A stretch of 64,000 bases of DNA from Pseudozyma flocculosa PF-1 (taxonomy: Eukaryota; Basidiomycota; Ustilaginomycetes; Ustilaginales; Ustilaginaceae), in the NCBI RefSeq assembly GCF_000417875.1, contig NW_006920869.1, forward strand, positions 1,481,759 to 1,545,758, read 5' to 3'. The notes under the pieces are model-generated. The model searched no databases. It saw only the letters and a program-made list of their open reading frames with translations, and was not told the origin of the DNA. This document shows positions 25,011 to 34,706 of the stretch, one piece after another (the first letter of the stretch is position 1; the number at the start of each line of letters is the position of its first letter). A program made the translations under genes and the position numbers.

Positions 25011-25435
25011 GGCGGGCGCCGGCGCCTCACTCTCTGGGCCAGGTTGCTACCGCCGATCTGGTGAATCGCAGCAGGGTAACGGGGTCGAGCGCCCAATCAG
25101 GCTGGCGCTCGCGGTGAGCAACGAGGGGGTGACAAAGCAGCGGTGGTGGTGGTGGTGTTGGTGGTAGGCGCGCGGGACGAGGCGAGAAGACCAACACGGG
25201 AAATAAACCAAGCCCAGGCAGGCGTGGCCCCTGCTTGGCCCTTGCTTGGCCGCTTTGCTCCACATGCAGGCCTGGCCAAAAGCGCGGCCGACCGCGTCTC
25301 AGCCTCACATACAAGCGGTTTCTGCAACGACGCTGGCGTGACTTCGAGTGCAATGCTGTGAAGAGGATGTAGTATTACAAGATGGAAATGGCGAGGGACA
25401 CTGAAGTTGCGCAGAGACACGTTGGAAGCTCCCTT
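25011..25435. other. Short intergenic region, SWD1 promoter side
   Basis: This lies between the 5' end of SWD1 and the 3' end of RPF1, both on the minus strand. There is no gene. A CCA/CCT simple run near 25140-25165 and GCCTGGC-type words near 25210-25280 are present. Confidence 0.55.
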
Positions 25436-26864
25436 CTAGAGGTAGAAGTTGCGTCGGGACACGCTCATCTTGGGCTGCAGAGCGGAGGCCAAGGCAGGTT
25501 AGAGCAGCACAGCACGGGTCAGACAACGAAACGCCCATCGCTCCGGCCTTCCGTGTCTGCGGAGCAAAACTCACCTTCCACTGGTATTCGGTGGTGACGA
25601 CGTCTTCGGCGCCCCGCTCGCGCTGCCGCTTCTTGGACGCTTCGTTGACCTTGGCCTTCTTGGCCGCCTTGCCCTTGCTGGGGGCACTGCCGCCCGCCTC
25701 GCCGTCCATCTCGGCCATGGCATCTGCCTCGTCGGCAGCGTCGCCTCCGGCAGGGGCCAGCTCCGCCTCGTCGTCGTCGCCGCCCTCTCCCTGGTCGTCG
25801 TCCTCGTCCGGCTCAATCTCGGCAAACTCGCCCTTGTACTTGCCGTCCCAGACGCCGGCACCCTTTGGCAGCGAGTCTTTGAGGCTGTGCAGCTTGAGCG
25901 TGAACCGCGGTCCGATCTCCTGCAGCGCAGTCTTGTTCTCGCTCTTGAACATGTAGCGGTGGCGCCGGAAGAAGACATAGTCTCGCTGGTTGTGGCAGGT
26001 GACGACCTGCCGCCCCTCGAGCTGCGGGATCTTTGGGAAGAGGCCCTGCAGCACGCCGCCGACGCGGTGACCGAGCACCGTGGTAAAGTTGTTGAGGATC
26101 AGCTCGGGCGTGTGCGGCGTCGGCCTGGCGTGGCCGTAGATCTCCTTGCCCATGGCGATCGACGTGAGGCGGAAAAAGGCAGTCGGGCCGTTTGGCAGCG
26201 CCACTATTGTCAGGGCAAAGGGCTCCTTTCGGTTCTCGCCGACGACCATGACGGCGTCGTAGCGCCGGTCCCTGGCCCAGCCGCAGATCTTGCCGAGCCC
26301 GACGCCCTTGGCCTTGTTCCTAGGCCGGTATTCGGAGCCCGGGAAGACGTTGAGCAGCTCCTTGACAAAGTCGCGCGTCCTCTCTGCCGGCTGCGCCCGT
26401 GCGTTTAGGGACTCGAGGTGAGGCGTGAGCGAGTTGGAGGGCATAGAGGTGGTGATGAGGATGGCGGGGGGTGCGTGCGGATCCTCGTCGTTGTCCTCCT
26501 CCGGCAGTGCCTCCTGCTGCGGCTGCTCGTCTGCCTCCACGCCGTCTTCGCCCGCGTCTGGCTTGGCGCTGGTCGACGGCTGCGAGGGCCCGGGTCCCTC
26601 GTGGGTGTTTGGCGCATTGATGATGGTCGGGTTGTAGTCGCGGGTGTTTTCGATGGTCCTGGGCTTGTTGGCCTCGAGGCGGGCCTTTTTCTTGAGGTGG
26701 CCGTCCGGGCCCTTTTCCTCCTTCTTGAACTGGAGCCGCCTGTTGAGCTTCTCCTTTTTCTTTTCGGCCTTGAACTTGCGGTAGACCTCCTGCCTCTTGA
26801 GCTTGTTGCCAATGTGCTTGACCGAGCCCCGGCCATCCGAGTCGGGCTCGCGGTCGCCGGCCAT
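25436..26864 (-). CDS. RPF1: Ribosome production factor 1 (Brix domain)
   Basis: This is a nucleolar assembly factor for the large ribosomal subunit. Exons 26864-25575 and 25474-25436 give 442 residues. The 100-nt intron has GTGAGT and CAG ends and sits just before the last 12 codons. Exon 2 encodes PKMSVSRRNFYL and a stop, which completes the EYQWKPKM ending characteristic of Rpf1. The N-terminus is basic (KHIGNKLKRQEVYRKFKAEK). The Brix domain runs from about residue 125 to 330, with ILITTS, FPGSEYRPR, DAVMVVGENRKEP, LNNFTTVLGHRVG and DYVFFRRHRYMF. An acidic/basic insertion precedes the last strand. Reading through the intron gives a longer, wrong C-terminus. It is divergent from COX8. Confidence 0.95.
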
Positions 26865-27431
26865 GTCGCGAGTGGGTGCGGGTGTGCTGTGCGGAGCAGG
26901 CGAGACGAGACGAGACTAGAGGCGGCGGCGACGAAGGCGGTGGCGGTGGTGGAGATCGGAAAGAGGAGCGCGCGAGGAGTGGTGCGAAGTGGTGTGATGG
27001 GGTGGGGTGCGACCGAGAGCTTGGTCCGAGAAGAACCGAGCAGACCAGCCCCGGGGGAGGTGTGAGGAGGAGGCCAGGCGCATGCACCCGCCCAAAAAAG
27101 TTGAGAAAAACCGCCGCCAAATTTCTCCACACGCTGGGCGCCGCGCAGGGCCAGCCAGGGGGCCCTTGAGGCCAGACAGAGAGGCTGGAGGCTGCTGGAA
27201 GCTGGAAGCGGGGGGTTCCTGCTTCGACCGGATCCGAAAAAGGGGGGGCGGTCGGCTGTGTCAGGAAGCCAAGGTGCGGGCGAGGGCGGGTTGGCGACCG
27301 AGGCCTAGCCGCACCCGCACCCGCACCAGCACCCGCACCCGCCGATACCGTTCCCGGTCCCATCTCCGCCGTCACCATTGCCACCATCACCGCACCTACA
27401 CCCGCACCACCGCACACAGCAGCAGCCCACA
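26865..27431. promoter_or_regulatory. Divergent promoter of RPF1 and COX8
   Basis: The two genes start 567 bp apart on opposite strands. An A-rich island (about 27091-27125, with CCCAAAAAAG, GAGAAAAACC and CCAAATTTCTCC) stands out in very GC-rich DNA and is the best candidate for core promoter elements. A pyrimidine-rich leader with repeated ACCCGCACC precedes the COX8 start. Confidence 0.5.
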
Positions 27432-28046
27432 ATGTCCCTCTTCGCCAAGCAGACCGTCCTCATGGCCCGCCAGGGTGTCCGTCAGGCCCAGCCCGTCCTT
27501 CGACGCAACCTTCACATTGAGAACACCGTCGAGAACGTGAGTCGTCCATCTCCCCCCCGCCGGAATGCTTTCAGGGCGGTCTGGACGACGACCATGCGCG
27601 GCTTTGCGCCCTGCAGATTGCAGACACTGACAAAGTCTCTTGCTCCTTCTCCAACCTGGCACGACTCTGGTTCTGCACCGAAATCTAGGCTCGTGAGTAG
27701 GGCAACGAGGTCCAGCCACACACTCATGTGCTCCTCATCCCGCGAACCGTAGACGCCAGCGTTGCTCACACCTTTCCCATGATACACCATCCCTGCCGCC
27801 GCAGTTCCCTTCCCCACTGGCAAGAAGCACAAGATCGGCGTCGCCCTCGGCGTCAGCGGTGTCCTCTCGTTCGGCTTTGCCCTTCCCTTCCTCGCCGCCA
27901 AGTTCCAGCTGTGAGTCGTCGCCCGCCTTCCTTTCGTCCCTCCCAAGGCACGGAACCTGCACCGAGACGGACCGGACTGACCACGGCCTCCGATGCTCGC
28001 CACGTCCTCCGCGATCTCGCCTCACAGTGTCAAGGCCACGTGGTAA
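27432..28046 (+). CDS. COX8: Cytochrome c oxidase subunit VIIc/Cox8, with a probable 4-nt microexon
   Basis: This is a small mitochondrial inner-membrane subunit of complex IV. The best model has four exons: 27432-27536, 27689-27692, 27805-27910 and 28028-28046, for 77 residues. Exon 1 encodes a basic mitochondrial presequence and RRNLHIENTVEN. A 4-nt exon (GCTC) bounded by a TAG and a GTGAGT restores frame to LPFPTGKKHKIG. Exon 3 holds the transmembrane segment GVSGVLSFGFALPFLAAKF, the family hallmark. The last exon adds VKATW. Introns 1 and 3 have CTGAC branch sites and intron 2 has a CTCAC-like one. If intron 3 is retained the protein ends after FQL (72 residues). Without the microexon, a weak donor (GTCGTC at 27541) would be needed to keep frame. 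The RNA structure needs transcript evidence, but the family call is firm. Confidence 0.85.
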
Positions 28047-28382
28047 ACGCGCGGTTCCCCTCTCGACGTGCCTTTGCTGCCCTTCTGCGCCTCGATCTAC
28101 CCATCGAGGGCTCGGAGAACGGCGCACGGGCGCGGAGAACCGCCTGGGAAGACAGTCAGAGGACGGCAGTGCAATCTAGATCGTCCTCATCGCTCATCTT
28201 CTCGTGCACCGAGGAGTGTATGCAACGAGAGGCAGAGGTGTCGGGGCTTCCGTCTGTGCATGGCAAGGAGACTTCTATGATGATCCGGATCGCGGCGATG
28301 AGAAGCGGAGCAGCAGATGTACACGAGGGAGAAACGAGAGCGAGGCCGGCGACGTCTATCCGAGAGGGGCAGCGCCCCCGCG
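28047..28382. other. Convergent 3' region of COX8 and the CorA-like gene
   Basis: There is no gene. It carries the 3' untranslated regions of two genes that end toward each other. Confidence 0.55.
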
Positions 28383-31300
28383 CTATCTGGCCGCCTTCTT
28401 GTTTGCGAGCTTGCGCTTGCTCTGGCGGTAGAGGAAGCGGACATACGAGTAGACCGAGGGCGGGATGCAGCAGAGGAAAAGCACGATGCCCATGTACCAC
28501 CAGTACGGGCCGCCGGGCGTGTCGCGGCGGTTGTGGGGCACCTTGACGTTGATCGAGAAGAGCGACGTGGTGAACTGCATGCAGAGCACCGCCACCGTGA
28601 CCGTGGCCAGCACCAGGATGACGCCGTCGGTGCCCTGGCGGAACTTGCGGTTCTCGTTGTCGATGCGCGAGAGGTAGGAAAAGTGGATCTCGGACAGGCG
28701 GCCCTCGCCGGCGCCCAGCTGGTTGAGCATCGTGAGGATGTGGTCGTGCACGTCGGACATGTACATCGATACCTCGGTACGGGCCATGAGCGTGCGGCTG
28801 CCCGCCCCGACCTCGCGGCCCGGGTGAGGGTGGCCTCGACGGCTGCTGCGCTCCTCCATCCGCTGCAGCTGCTGCAGGTCCGCCAGCCGCTTGCGCAGGC
28901 CCTTGACGGCGTCGTTTTTGGGGCCCAGCAGCCGCGACAGGCCCGTGACAATCTTGCGCGTGTCGGCGATGCGGTGCAGCATGCTGCTCTGGTCGGCCGC
29001 CGCCTGAGTGTCAAACACGGTGCCGCCCGCCTCGTCGATCTCGGCAGCCGTCTTACGCATCTCCTCCTCCAGCGCATCCTGGAACTCCCACGTGGGCAGC
29101 CGAGCGATGGTGACCTGCTGACGACGCTTGACGAGGAACCAGGGCAGGTGGTCGAGCAGGGCCTCGGGCAGCCGGATGAAGGGGAACAAGCGCAGCACGA
29201 CCAACGTCTTGAGCCGTCGGGTCTCGAGCATGTCGGGTGGCCTCTCGGATGGCATCGTCGGCGGCATCGCCTTTTCCATGTCCGGCGAGCCCCCGATGCC
29301 GCCAGCGCTCTTGCCGTTGCTGCTGCTGCTGCCGCTGATGCTGGCGCTGCTCGAGTTGCCGAGGACCGGCTCGACGCTGATCAGACGGCCCTCTGGATTC
29401 GTGCCCATGAGCGCGCGCTGCCTCCGGCGTTTGGGCGCCAGGCTGGTGCCCTTCTTCTGGGCCCAGCTGGCGACGGTCGGCTCGGTGGTGATGGCCTCGA
29501 TCTCGACGATCTCGGCCTGCACGAACGACAGCAGCGGGAAGAAGGCGTCGACCACCGAGTCGTAGAGGCCGTGGGCGATCCAGTCGGCCGTCAGCTCGAC
29601 GGGCTGCGTGATCTCGAGCAGCCTCCGCATGACCCGGTCGGTGTGCTTGGATACGTCGTCAAACGAAAACGAGATGACGCCGTGCGCGAAGACGATCAGG
29701 TAGAGGTTGTTGGCGCCGACGCTGACACCTTCGAGACCCTCTCTGCCACCGACGCCCTCGACGATCTCGACGTGCGCCTTGCGGGTCATGGCGGTGGTGA
29801 CGCCGCCCCCATCCCCTTGCCAGGCTCGACCGCCGGCGCCCTGCGCGAGCCCGTCTGCGGCTGTGCGTTGCTCGTCAGGGTACGTTGTATCTTGGCGTTT
29901 TTCGGCGAGTCCTGTCATCTCGAAGCTGGGCTGGCCGGAGCGCTCGGTCTCGCCCCTTTCTTCCGGGCTCGGCTTCTCCTTGGGGCTCGCCGATCCCGCC
30001 GCAGTCGCCTCGCTGCCTTCGTTCGAGGTCCTCTTGCCCGCTCCAGGCTGCGCGGGCTTCCGGGCACTGCCGCTGGTTCCCCTGTCGCCGTCTAGACGGG
30101 GCGAACCGTCCGGATGCTTTCCAGAAGACCCCGTGTAGCGGAAGTAACGCTCGTCGATGGCCCGGATCACGACAAAGTAGTAGCCCAGCTTGTCGAACAC
30201 ATCCACCTTTTCGCGTGGGTCTTGCTGGAGGACGTCTTCCACCGTCAGCGGATGCAGAGGAAAGAGCTTGCTGATCTCCTGCATGTCCTTGTACGTCGGG
30301 CAGCGGACGTTGAGCCACCATGCGCCCTCGGCGCCCTGATCGTGCGTCGGCGCGCCAGACCTGTCCGGGCCGCTGCCGCCGTCCTGACCGTCGTGCTCGG
30401 CCGCTGCAAAGAGGCCCTTGTACTTCTGCTGCCTCGCGGTGCGAGGTCTGGTCCCGCCGTTGCGTTTGCCAGCACGGCGTCCCGGACCGCCGGAAGCCTC
30501 GGCATCGTCGTCGTCGAAAGGCGCGTTGCCCCTCCTGGACGGAAGGGGCGGGAAGCTCCGCGGCGAGCGGCCAAAGCCCTTGTTAAAGTCCTTGGCAAAG
30601 TCGTTCGACATGTGCGGGCTCAGCGGGAGGTCTGACATCCGTACACCGGTCCGTCCCTCCATCTCTTGATCCCCGGGCGGCTCGAAATCGCTGCTCCTTC
30701 GGGAGTTGGAGGCGAGCAGGGAAGAGACGTTGTGAGGCTTGAGCTTCGGCGTCTCCTGATCAGACCCATCGATGTGGCCCGTCTGCGGCGATGGCGTCTC
30801 GCTCGGTTCTGGCAGATCCATGGCTGGCGGTGGCAGCGACAGGTCGCCGCCGATGAAGTCGGTCTCTCCGAGCTGCAGGGGCGAAAGCTCTAGCGCCAGG
30901 CTGCGCTCTACCGCCGAGGAAGCTGGCTTGCCCGTCTCGTCGCGGCCTGCCCCAGCGCGATCGTTGCCCGACGTCGTCGCGGTGTTGCTTTTTTCGGAGG
31001 CCCGTCCGCCAGACGCTGGCATGCCCAGGTCGCCGCCCTGGCCATCGACCTGCTTGAGGTAGTGGCGCAACACGTGGAACTGATGGCGGACCGCCTCCCA
31101 CGACGTGGTTCGCATCGTCTTCCGGTAGACGACACCCGCGGTCGTCGTTCTAGATCGGGGTGTCCGCTCTTGCGTGTCAAGCTGCGCTGACAGAGCATCC
31201 ATCGGCAAGGCCATCGGCGTGAAGAGCTGGTACTCGGTCACGCCGCCGGCCATGTCCCTGGCCCGAGCCGCCTTTGCTCGGGCGCTCCGGCTCGGCTTTG

Positions 31301-32975
31301 GTGGTAAGCGACCCTCCTTGATGAGCTGCGCCTCGCGCTTCTTGGCCCGCTTGGCCGCATTGCGTGCGCGTTTGCGCTGCTTCCGTGTCCGGCTCTTCCT
31401 GACGAGCTGCAGGTCGGCCAGTGGTCCCAGATACGGCGTCAAGGGACCGCCGCGGCTAGATCCCTGCGAGTCCACATCCGAGTCACTGTCCTCTGAATCC
31501 GCACCGCGGGACCGGCTGCGGCCCTGCCGCTTCGAGCGCGAACCGCGCGACATGGAGAACGTGCGAGACCTAGGTCGCCGCCTGCGAGCGTTGCTGCGAT
31601 CGGCGGAACTCGAGGGGCCGTCAGAGGTCGAGGAGCTATCGGTGCTCGAGCTGTCGGAATCGCTATCGCTGTCTGAGCTGGATGAGCTGGACGACGACGA
31701 CGAGTCTCCGAAGAAGGCACGCAGGCGGGCGATGGTCAGGCCGTGGCCCGACCCCGAGCTGGAGCTGGAGCTGCTCGAGCTGCCGTCGTCGGAGCTCGAC
31801 GACGACGAGCTGGAACTCGAATCAGACGTCCTGCTGCTCGCAGCTGAGCTGCGGCTCCCGCCGCGGCTGCCCCGACTGCTGCGACCTGCGCGTCTCCGGC
31901 GCGATCTCCTCGACGAAGCGTTCTGCTGCTTCCGCCGACGCTCTCTGGCGGCTTCGACGTACTCGTCGAGGCCGCGGTACAGTTCGCCTGCTTCGTAGCC
32001 TTCGGGCAGGTCGACTTTCCGGACCCGCCTCTGCTCCGGTGCGAATTGCAGCTTACGCTTCGGCTTCCGCGCAGCCTTGGCAGCCTCTGCCAGCGCAGTG
32101 GCAGTTGGGGCGTTGGCCTCTGGCACGTCCAGAGGCGGTGCGATGGGCAGATCGACGGCCTGGGCATCGATCTTGACTGCTCGACGCGACCGGCTAGAAG
32201 TGAGGCGGAGCTGCTGCTGCTCGGATGGCCGCTCATCCTCGTCGAGACCATCGAGCGTGATGATGGCATCGTCATCATCGCGTCCATCGTCGTGGTTCCG
32301 ACGTTGCTGTTGCTGCTGCTGCTCTTGCCTTTCGGAAGCCCGACGTGCCCTCCGCGCGTCGCGCCTTGCCTGCTTTCGGGCGGCCTTGGTCTTGGAGATG
32401 GAAAGCAGATGGTCGCCCGCAGAGGGAAGCACGGGTGACGACAGGCCGTTGTCCCCTCGCGCAGCTGAGAGTCCGCCTGAGCGGCCAGCAGCCCGAGTGA
32501 AACGAGAGATCCAGCCGGGTCCGTGATCCTTGTCTTTGGACGACTGCGAGGAGCGATCTGCCGAGACTCGGGAGACGAAGCTGGCCGCGGATCGTATGCG
32601 TTCGAGGCGCTGCTTTGGGTCGGCATCGTGGCTCCTCTCTTGCGCCGGCCGGCTACCGGGTCCCAGCGAGGCAATCGAGGATCGCTTCTGGTGCCGCATG
32701 GCATCGCGTTCGGCCGCAGGTGGGAGGGAGCGGAGAGCGTCCTGCATCCACGCCTCGCCGGGCTCGCTGGGTCGGCGTGGAGGTTCGGCGGTGTCGGCGG
32801 GGAGGAGAGCACGCCGCGGCGGCTGCGGCATTTCGGACAGCTCGAGCTCTTCTGCGTCGACTGGCGCTGCAGAGATGGGAGCCTGTGGGCGGCTCGCCGA
32901 TGGCGCTGGGCGATGCCCCTCCTGCGGTGCCGGAGCAGAGCGCGAGGGGCCCGCCTGGCTGTACCGTTCAGACAT
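28383..32975 (-). CDS. CorA-like Mg2+ transporter with very long N-terminus and altered GMN motif
   Basis: It is one exon of 1530 residues. The C-terminal third is CorA/Mnr2/Alr-like: WLNVRCPTYKDMQEISKLF, HPLTVEDVLQQDPREKVDVFDKLGYYFVV and the long helix before the pore. Two C-terminal membrane helices are at roughly 1450-1473 and 1491-1512. In this family the first helix ends in Gly-Met-Asn, the pore-mouth selectivity signature. Here the aligned residues are Ser1474-Ile-Asn1476 (LFSINVKVP). The first 870 residues are disordered, with poly-Ser, Arg/Ser and Asp/Glu tracts. The membrane (vacuolar or plasma) is not decided by the sequence. Transport of Mg2+ is inferred from the family; the lost GMN makes activity or selectivity uncertain. 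Confidence 0.85.
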   Translation of the reverse strand: MSERYSQAGPSRSAPAPQEGHRPAPSASRPQAPISAAPVDAEELELSEMPQPPRRALLPADTAEPPRRPSEPGEAWMQDALRSLPPAAERDAMRHQKRSSIASLGPGSRPAQERSHDADPKQRLERIRSAASFVSRVSADRSSQSSKDKDHGPGWISRFTRAAGRSGGLSAARGDNGLSSPVLPSAGDHLLSISKTKAARKQARRDARRARRASERQEQQQQQQRRNHDDGRDDDDAIITLDGLDEDERPSEQQQLRLTSSRSRRAVKIDAQAVDLPIAPPLDVPEANAPTATALAEAAKAARKPKRKLQFAPEQRRVRKVDLPEGYEAGELYRGLDEYVEAARERRRKQQNASSRRSRRRRAGRSSRGSRGGSRSSAASSRTSDSSSSSSSSSSDDGSSSSSSSSSGSGHGLTIARLRAFFGDSSSSSSSSSSDSDSDSDSSSTDSSSTSDGPSSSADRSNARRRRPRSRTFSMSRGSRSKRQGRSRSRGADSEDSDSDVDSQGSSRGGPLTPYLGPLADLQLVRKSRTRKQRKRARNAAKRAKKREAQLIKEGRLPPKPSRSARAKAARARDMAGGVTEYQLFTPMALPMDALSAQLDTQERTPRSRTTTAGVVYRKTMRTTSWEAVRHQFHVLRHYLKQVDGQGGDLGMPASGGRASEKSNTATTSGNDRAGAGRDETGKPASSAVERSLALELSPLQLGETDFIGGDLSLPPPAMDLPEPSETPSPQTGHIDGSDQETPKLKPHNVSSLLASNSRRSSDFEPPGDQEMEGRTGVRMSDLPLSPHMSNDFAKDFNKGFGRSPRSFPPLPSRRGNAPFDDDDAEASGGPGRRAGKRNGGTRPRTARQQKYKGLFAAAEHDGQDGGSGPDRSGAPTHDQGAEGAWWLNVRCPTYKDMQEISKLFPLHPLTVEDVLQQDPREKVDVFDKLGYYFVVIRAIDERYFRYTGSSGKHPDGSPRLDGDRGTSGSARKPAQPGAGKRTSNEGSEATAAGSASPKEKPSPEERGETERSGQPSFEMTGLAEKRQDTTYPDEQRTAADGLAQGAGGRAWQGDGGGVTTAMTRKAHVEIVEGVGGREGLEGVSVGANNLYLIVFAHGVISFSFDDVSKHTDRVMRRLLEITQPVELTADWIAHGLYDSVVDAFFPLLSFVQAEIVEIEAITTEPTVASWAQKKGTSLAPKRRRQRALMGTNPEGRLISVEPVLGNSSSASISGSSSSNGKSAGGIGGSPDMEKAMPPTMPSERPPDMLETRRLKTLVVLRLFPFIRLPEALLDHLPWFLVKRRQQVTIARLPTWEFQDALEEEMRKTAAEIDEAGGTVFDTQAAADQSSMLHRIADTRKIVTGLSRLLGPKNDAVKGLRKRLADLQQLQRMEERSSRRGHPHPGREVGAGSRTLMARTEVSMYMSDVHDHILTMLNQLGAGEGRLSEIHFSYLSRIDNENRKFRQGTDGVILVLATVTVAVLCMQFTTSLFSINVKVPHNRRDTPGGPYWWYMGIVLFLCCIPPSVYSYVRFLYRQSKRKLANKKAAR

Positions 32976-33410
32976 GGTCGGCGGTGGACGAAGGCGCGAA
33001 GGCGTGAGGTCAACGTGTTCTATAAAGTCATGCGTAGGCCTCGCGAAGATGTTGGACCGATGAGCAGGGCATGGACTGGCTCATTGCCAATGCGTTGAAG
33101 GAGCAGGAGTTGGCTCGGTCGAGGCAGTCGGTCCGAGCTGAGCGAGTGTTGCCATCCTCCGGCGAAAGGGGAGAGCCGAGAGAGGTGAGTGGCTCGTTCT
33201 ACAACAATGTCGGACGGAGCGGTCGGGTCGTGAGAGGTGTGGGCTCGGCCATGTCGCAGAGTGAAGTCGAAGGGCAGTGTGGCGTCGTCGCGAGAGGTGA
33301 AGTGAGGTGGAAAGTCGAGGAGGCGGTGCATCGATGCAAAGTCGCAACAAGAGGCTAGGCGGCGTGTGGAGAGGGGCCCACTCAGAGATCAGCAGCAGAC
33401 GCGCCTCTGT

Positions 33411-33446
<36 letters not shown>

Positions 33447-33657
33447 GTCTCTCTCTCGTCGTCGTCGTCTCGTCTCTCNNNNNNNNNNNNNNNNNNNNNN
33501 NNNNNNNNNNNNNNNNNNNNGTACGTACGTACGAACGACGACGAACGAACGAACGGACGGTACGGGTACGGGTCGGGTCGGGTCGGGTACGGGACGGGAC
33601 CGGACCGACCGACGACGACGTACGACGACGACGACGACGACGCGCCGTCTCGTCGTC

Positions 33658-33712
<55 letters not shown>

Positions 33713-34706
33713 AAGCCCTGCAGGCAGGGCCCATGCCCAAAAACAGAACCGCCTGTGCCTGCCTGCCTGTCTTTTTGGCCGGCCGCCGTGCCGCCGGCAT
33801 CTCGCCTCTCGCCGCTCGCCCTCGCTCGGAATGGCGAGCGAGCGTGCCACGACTTGCCGCCACCAAAGTCGGATCTTCTGCTGTGCTCGGACCAGATTCT
33901 CCTACCTCTGCTTCTCCTGCTGCCGCCGCTCACATCTGCTCATTGTCTGCATGCTCGGGCGCCGGTCGGGGCAACGAAGCGGCTGTGGCTGCACTCTTTC
34001 ACTACTCTGCAAAGCGTCACGCGTCGACGATGTCGCCCACTCCCTTCAAACGAGTAGGTAGAGAAGCTTGCAAGGGGTTTCTTCGTGATTGGTGTACCGT
34101 GGCAGAGTCGCAGTGGACTCTCGCTACGGACGGCAAGCTGGTGGTAGTGTGTGTGTGTGCGTGCGTTACATGTGGGACGGCTTGGGGGGGCATGCGGGTT
34201 GGAGTGATCCAACAAGGGGAGAGGGGGAAAAAAGAGGGATCGACGCTGCGACAGGATCCCGTAGACCCCGCACCTTTTTTGCTCCTCGACTGTGCCGCGC
34301 GGCGCTCACCAATCACGATAAGGAGCCGAACGAGCCGTCGCGGCAGAGTCGAGCAGCGAAGAGGGCGGGGAAAACGAAGGGGGCATCGAGGCAGCGTCGG
34401 TGGCGGAAAGGCGAGGGTTGGAAAGCGTCGCTCGAGAGGCGCGGACTAAGGTCCGTTGCGCCGGTCTTGACCTTCTCCTTCCAGTCTCCCCTCGCCGTCG
34501 AATTTCGCCGGGGCGTGCGTGGTGTTTTGGTGTGCGAGATCGACCATTTGTGTCATTTTTTGGGTGTGTGTGGCGAGACAGGGTTGCGAGAGAGGCTAGC
34601 CGATACAAGAACAAGGTGACAGAACCGGGGTGGGGCCAGTGCAGTCTCGTCGCATCGTGTGAGAGAGGAGGAAAGGGCGAGGCGAGGGCGTGGTCTGCGC
34701 ACCGCC
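32976..34706. other. Upstream region of the CorA-like gene and 3' side of RPS6
   Basis: No gene is supported. The centre is dominated by simple sequence and an N gap (33416-33710). The remaining open frames are short or translate CT repeats. Confidence 0.55.
33416..33710. repeat. CT microsatellites, ACG/GGGTAC-type simple sequence and a 42-N gap
   Basis: A CT run is followed by CGTCGT triplets, N at 33479-33520, then ACGT/ACGA/CGGGT/ACG cryptically simple sequence and a CT run of about 25 units ending at 33710. The pattern looks like slippage products at a poorly assembled site. Confidence 0.9.

Noticed and set aside
25305..25574. Longer C-terminus of RPF1 by reading past the donor
   Set aside because: The read-through lacks the family ending, while splicing at 25574/25475 yields PKMSVSRRNFYL exactly.
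28317..30095. Plus-strand frame opposite the CorA-like gene
   Set aside because: It is antisense to the conserved CorA domain and has no recognisable domain.
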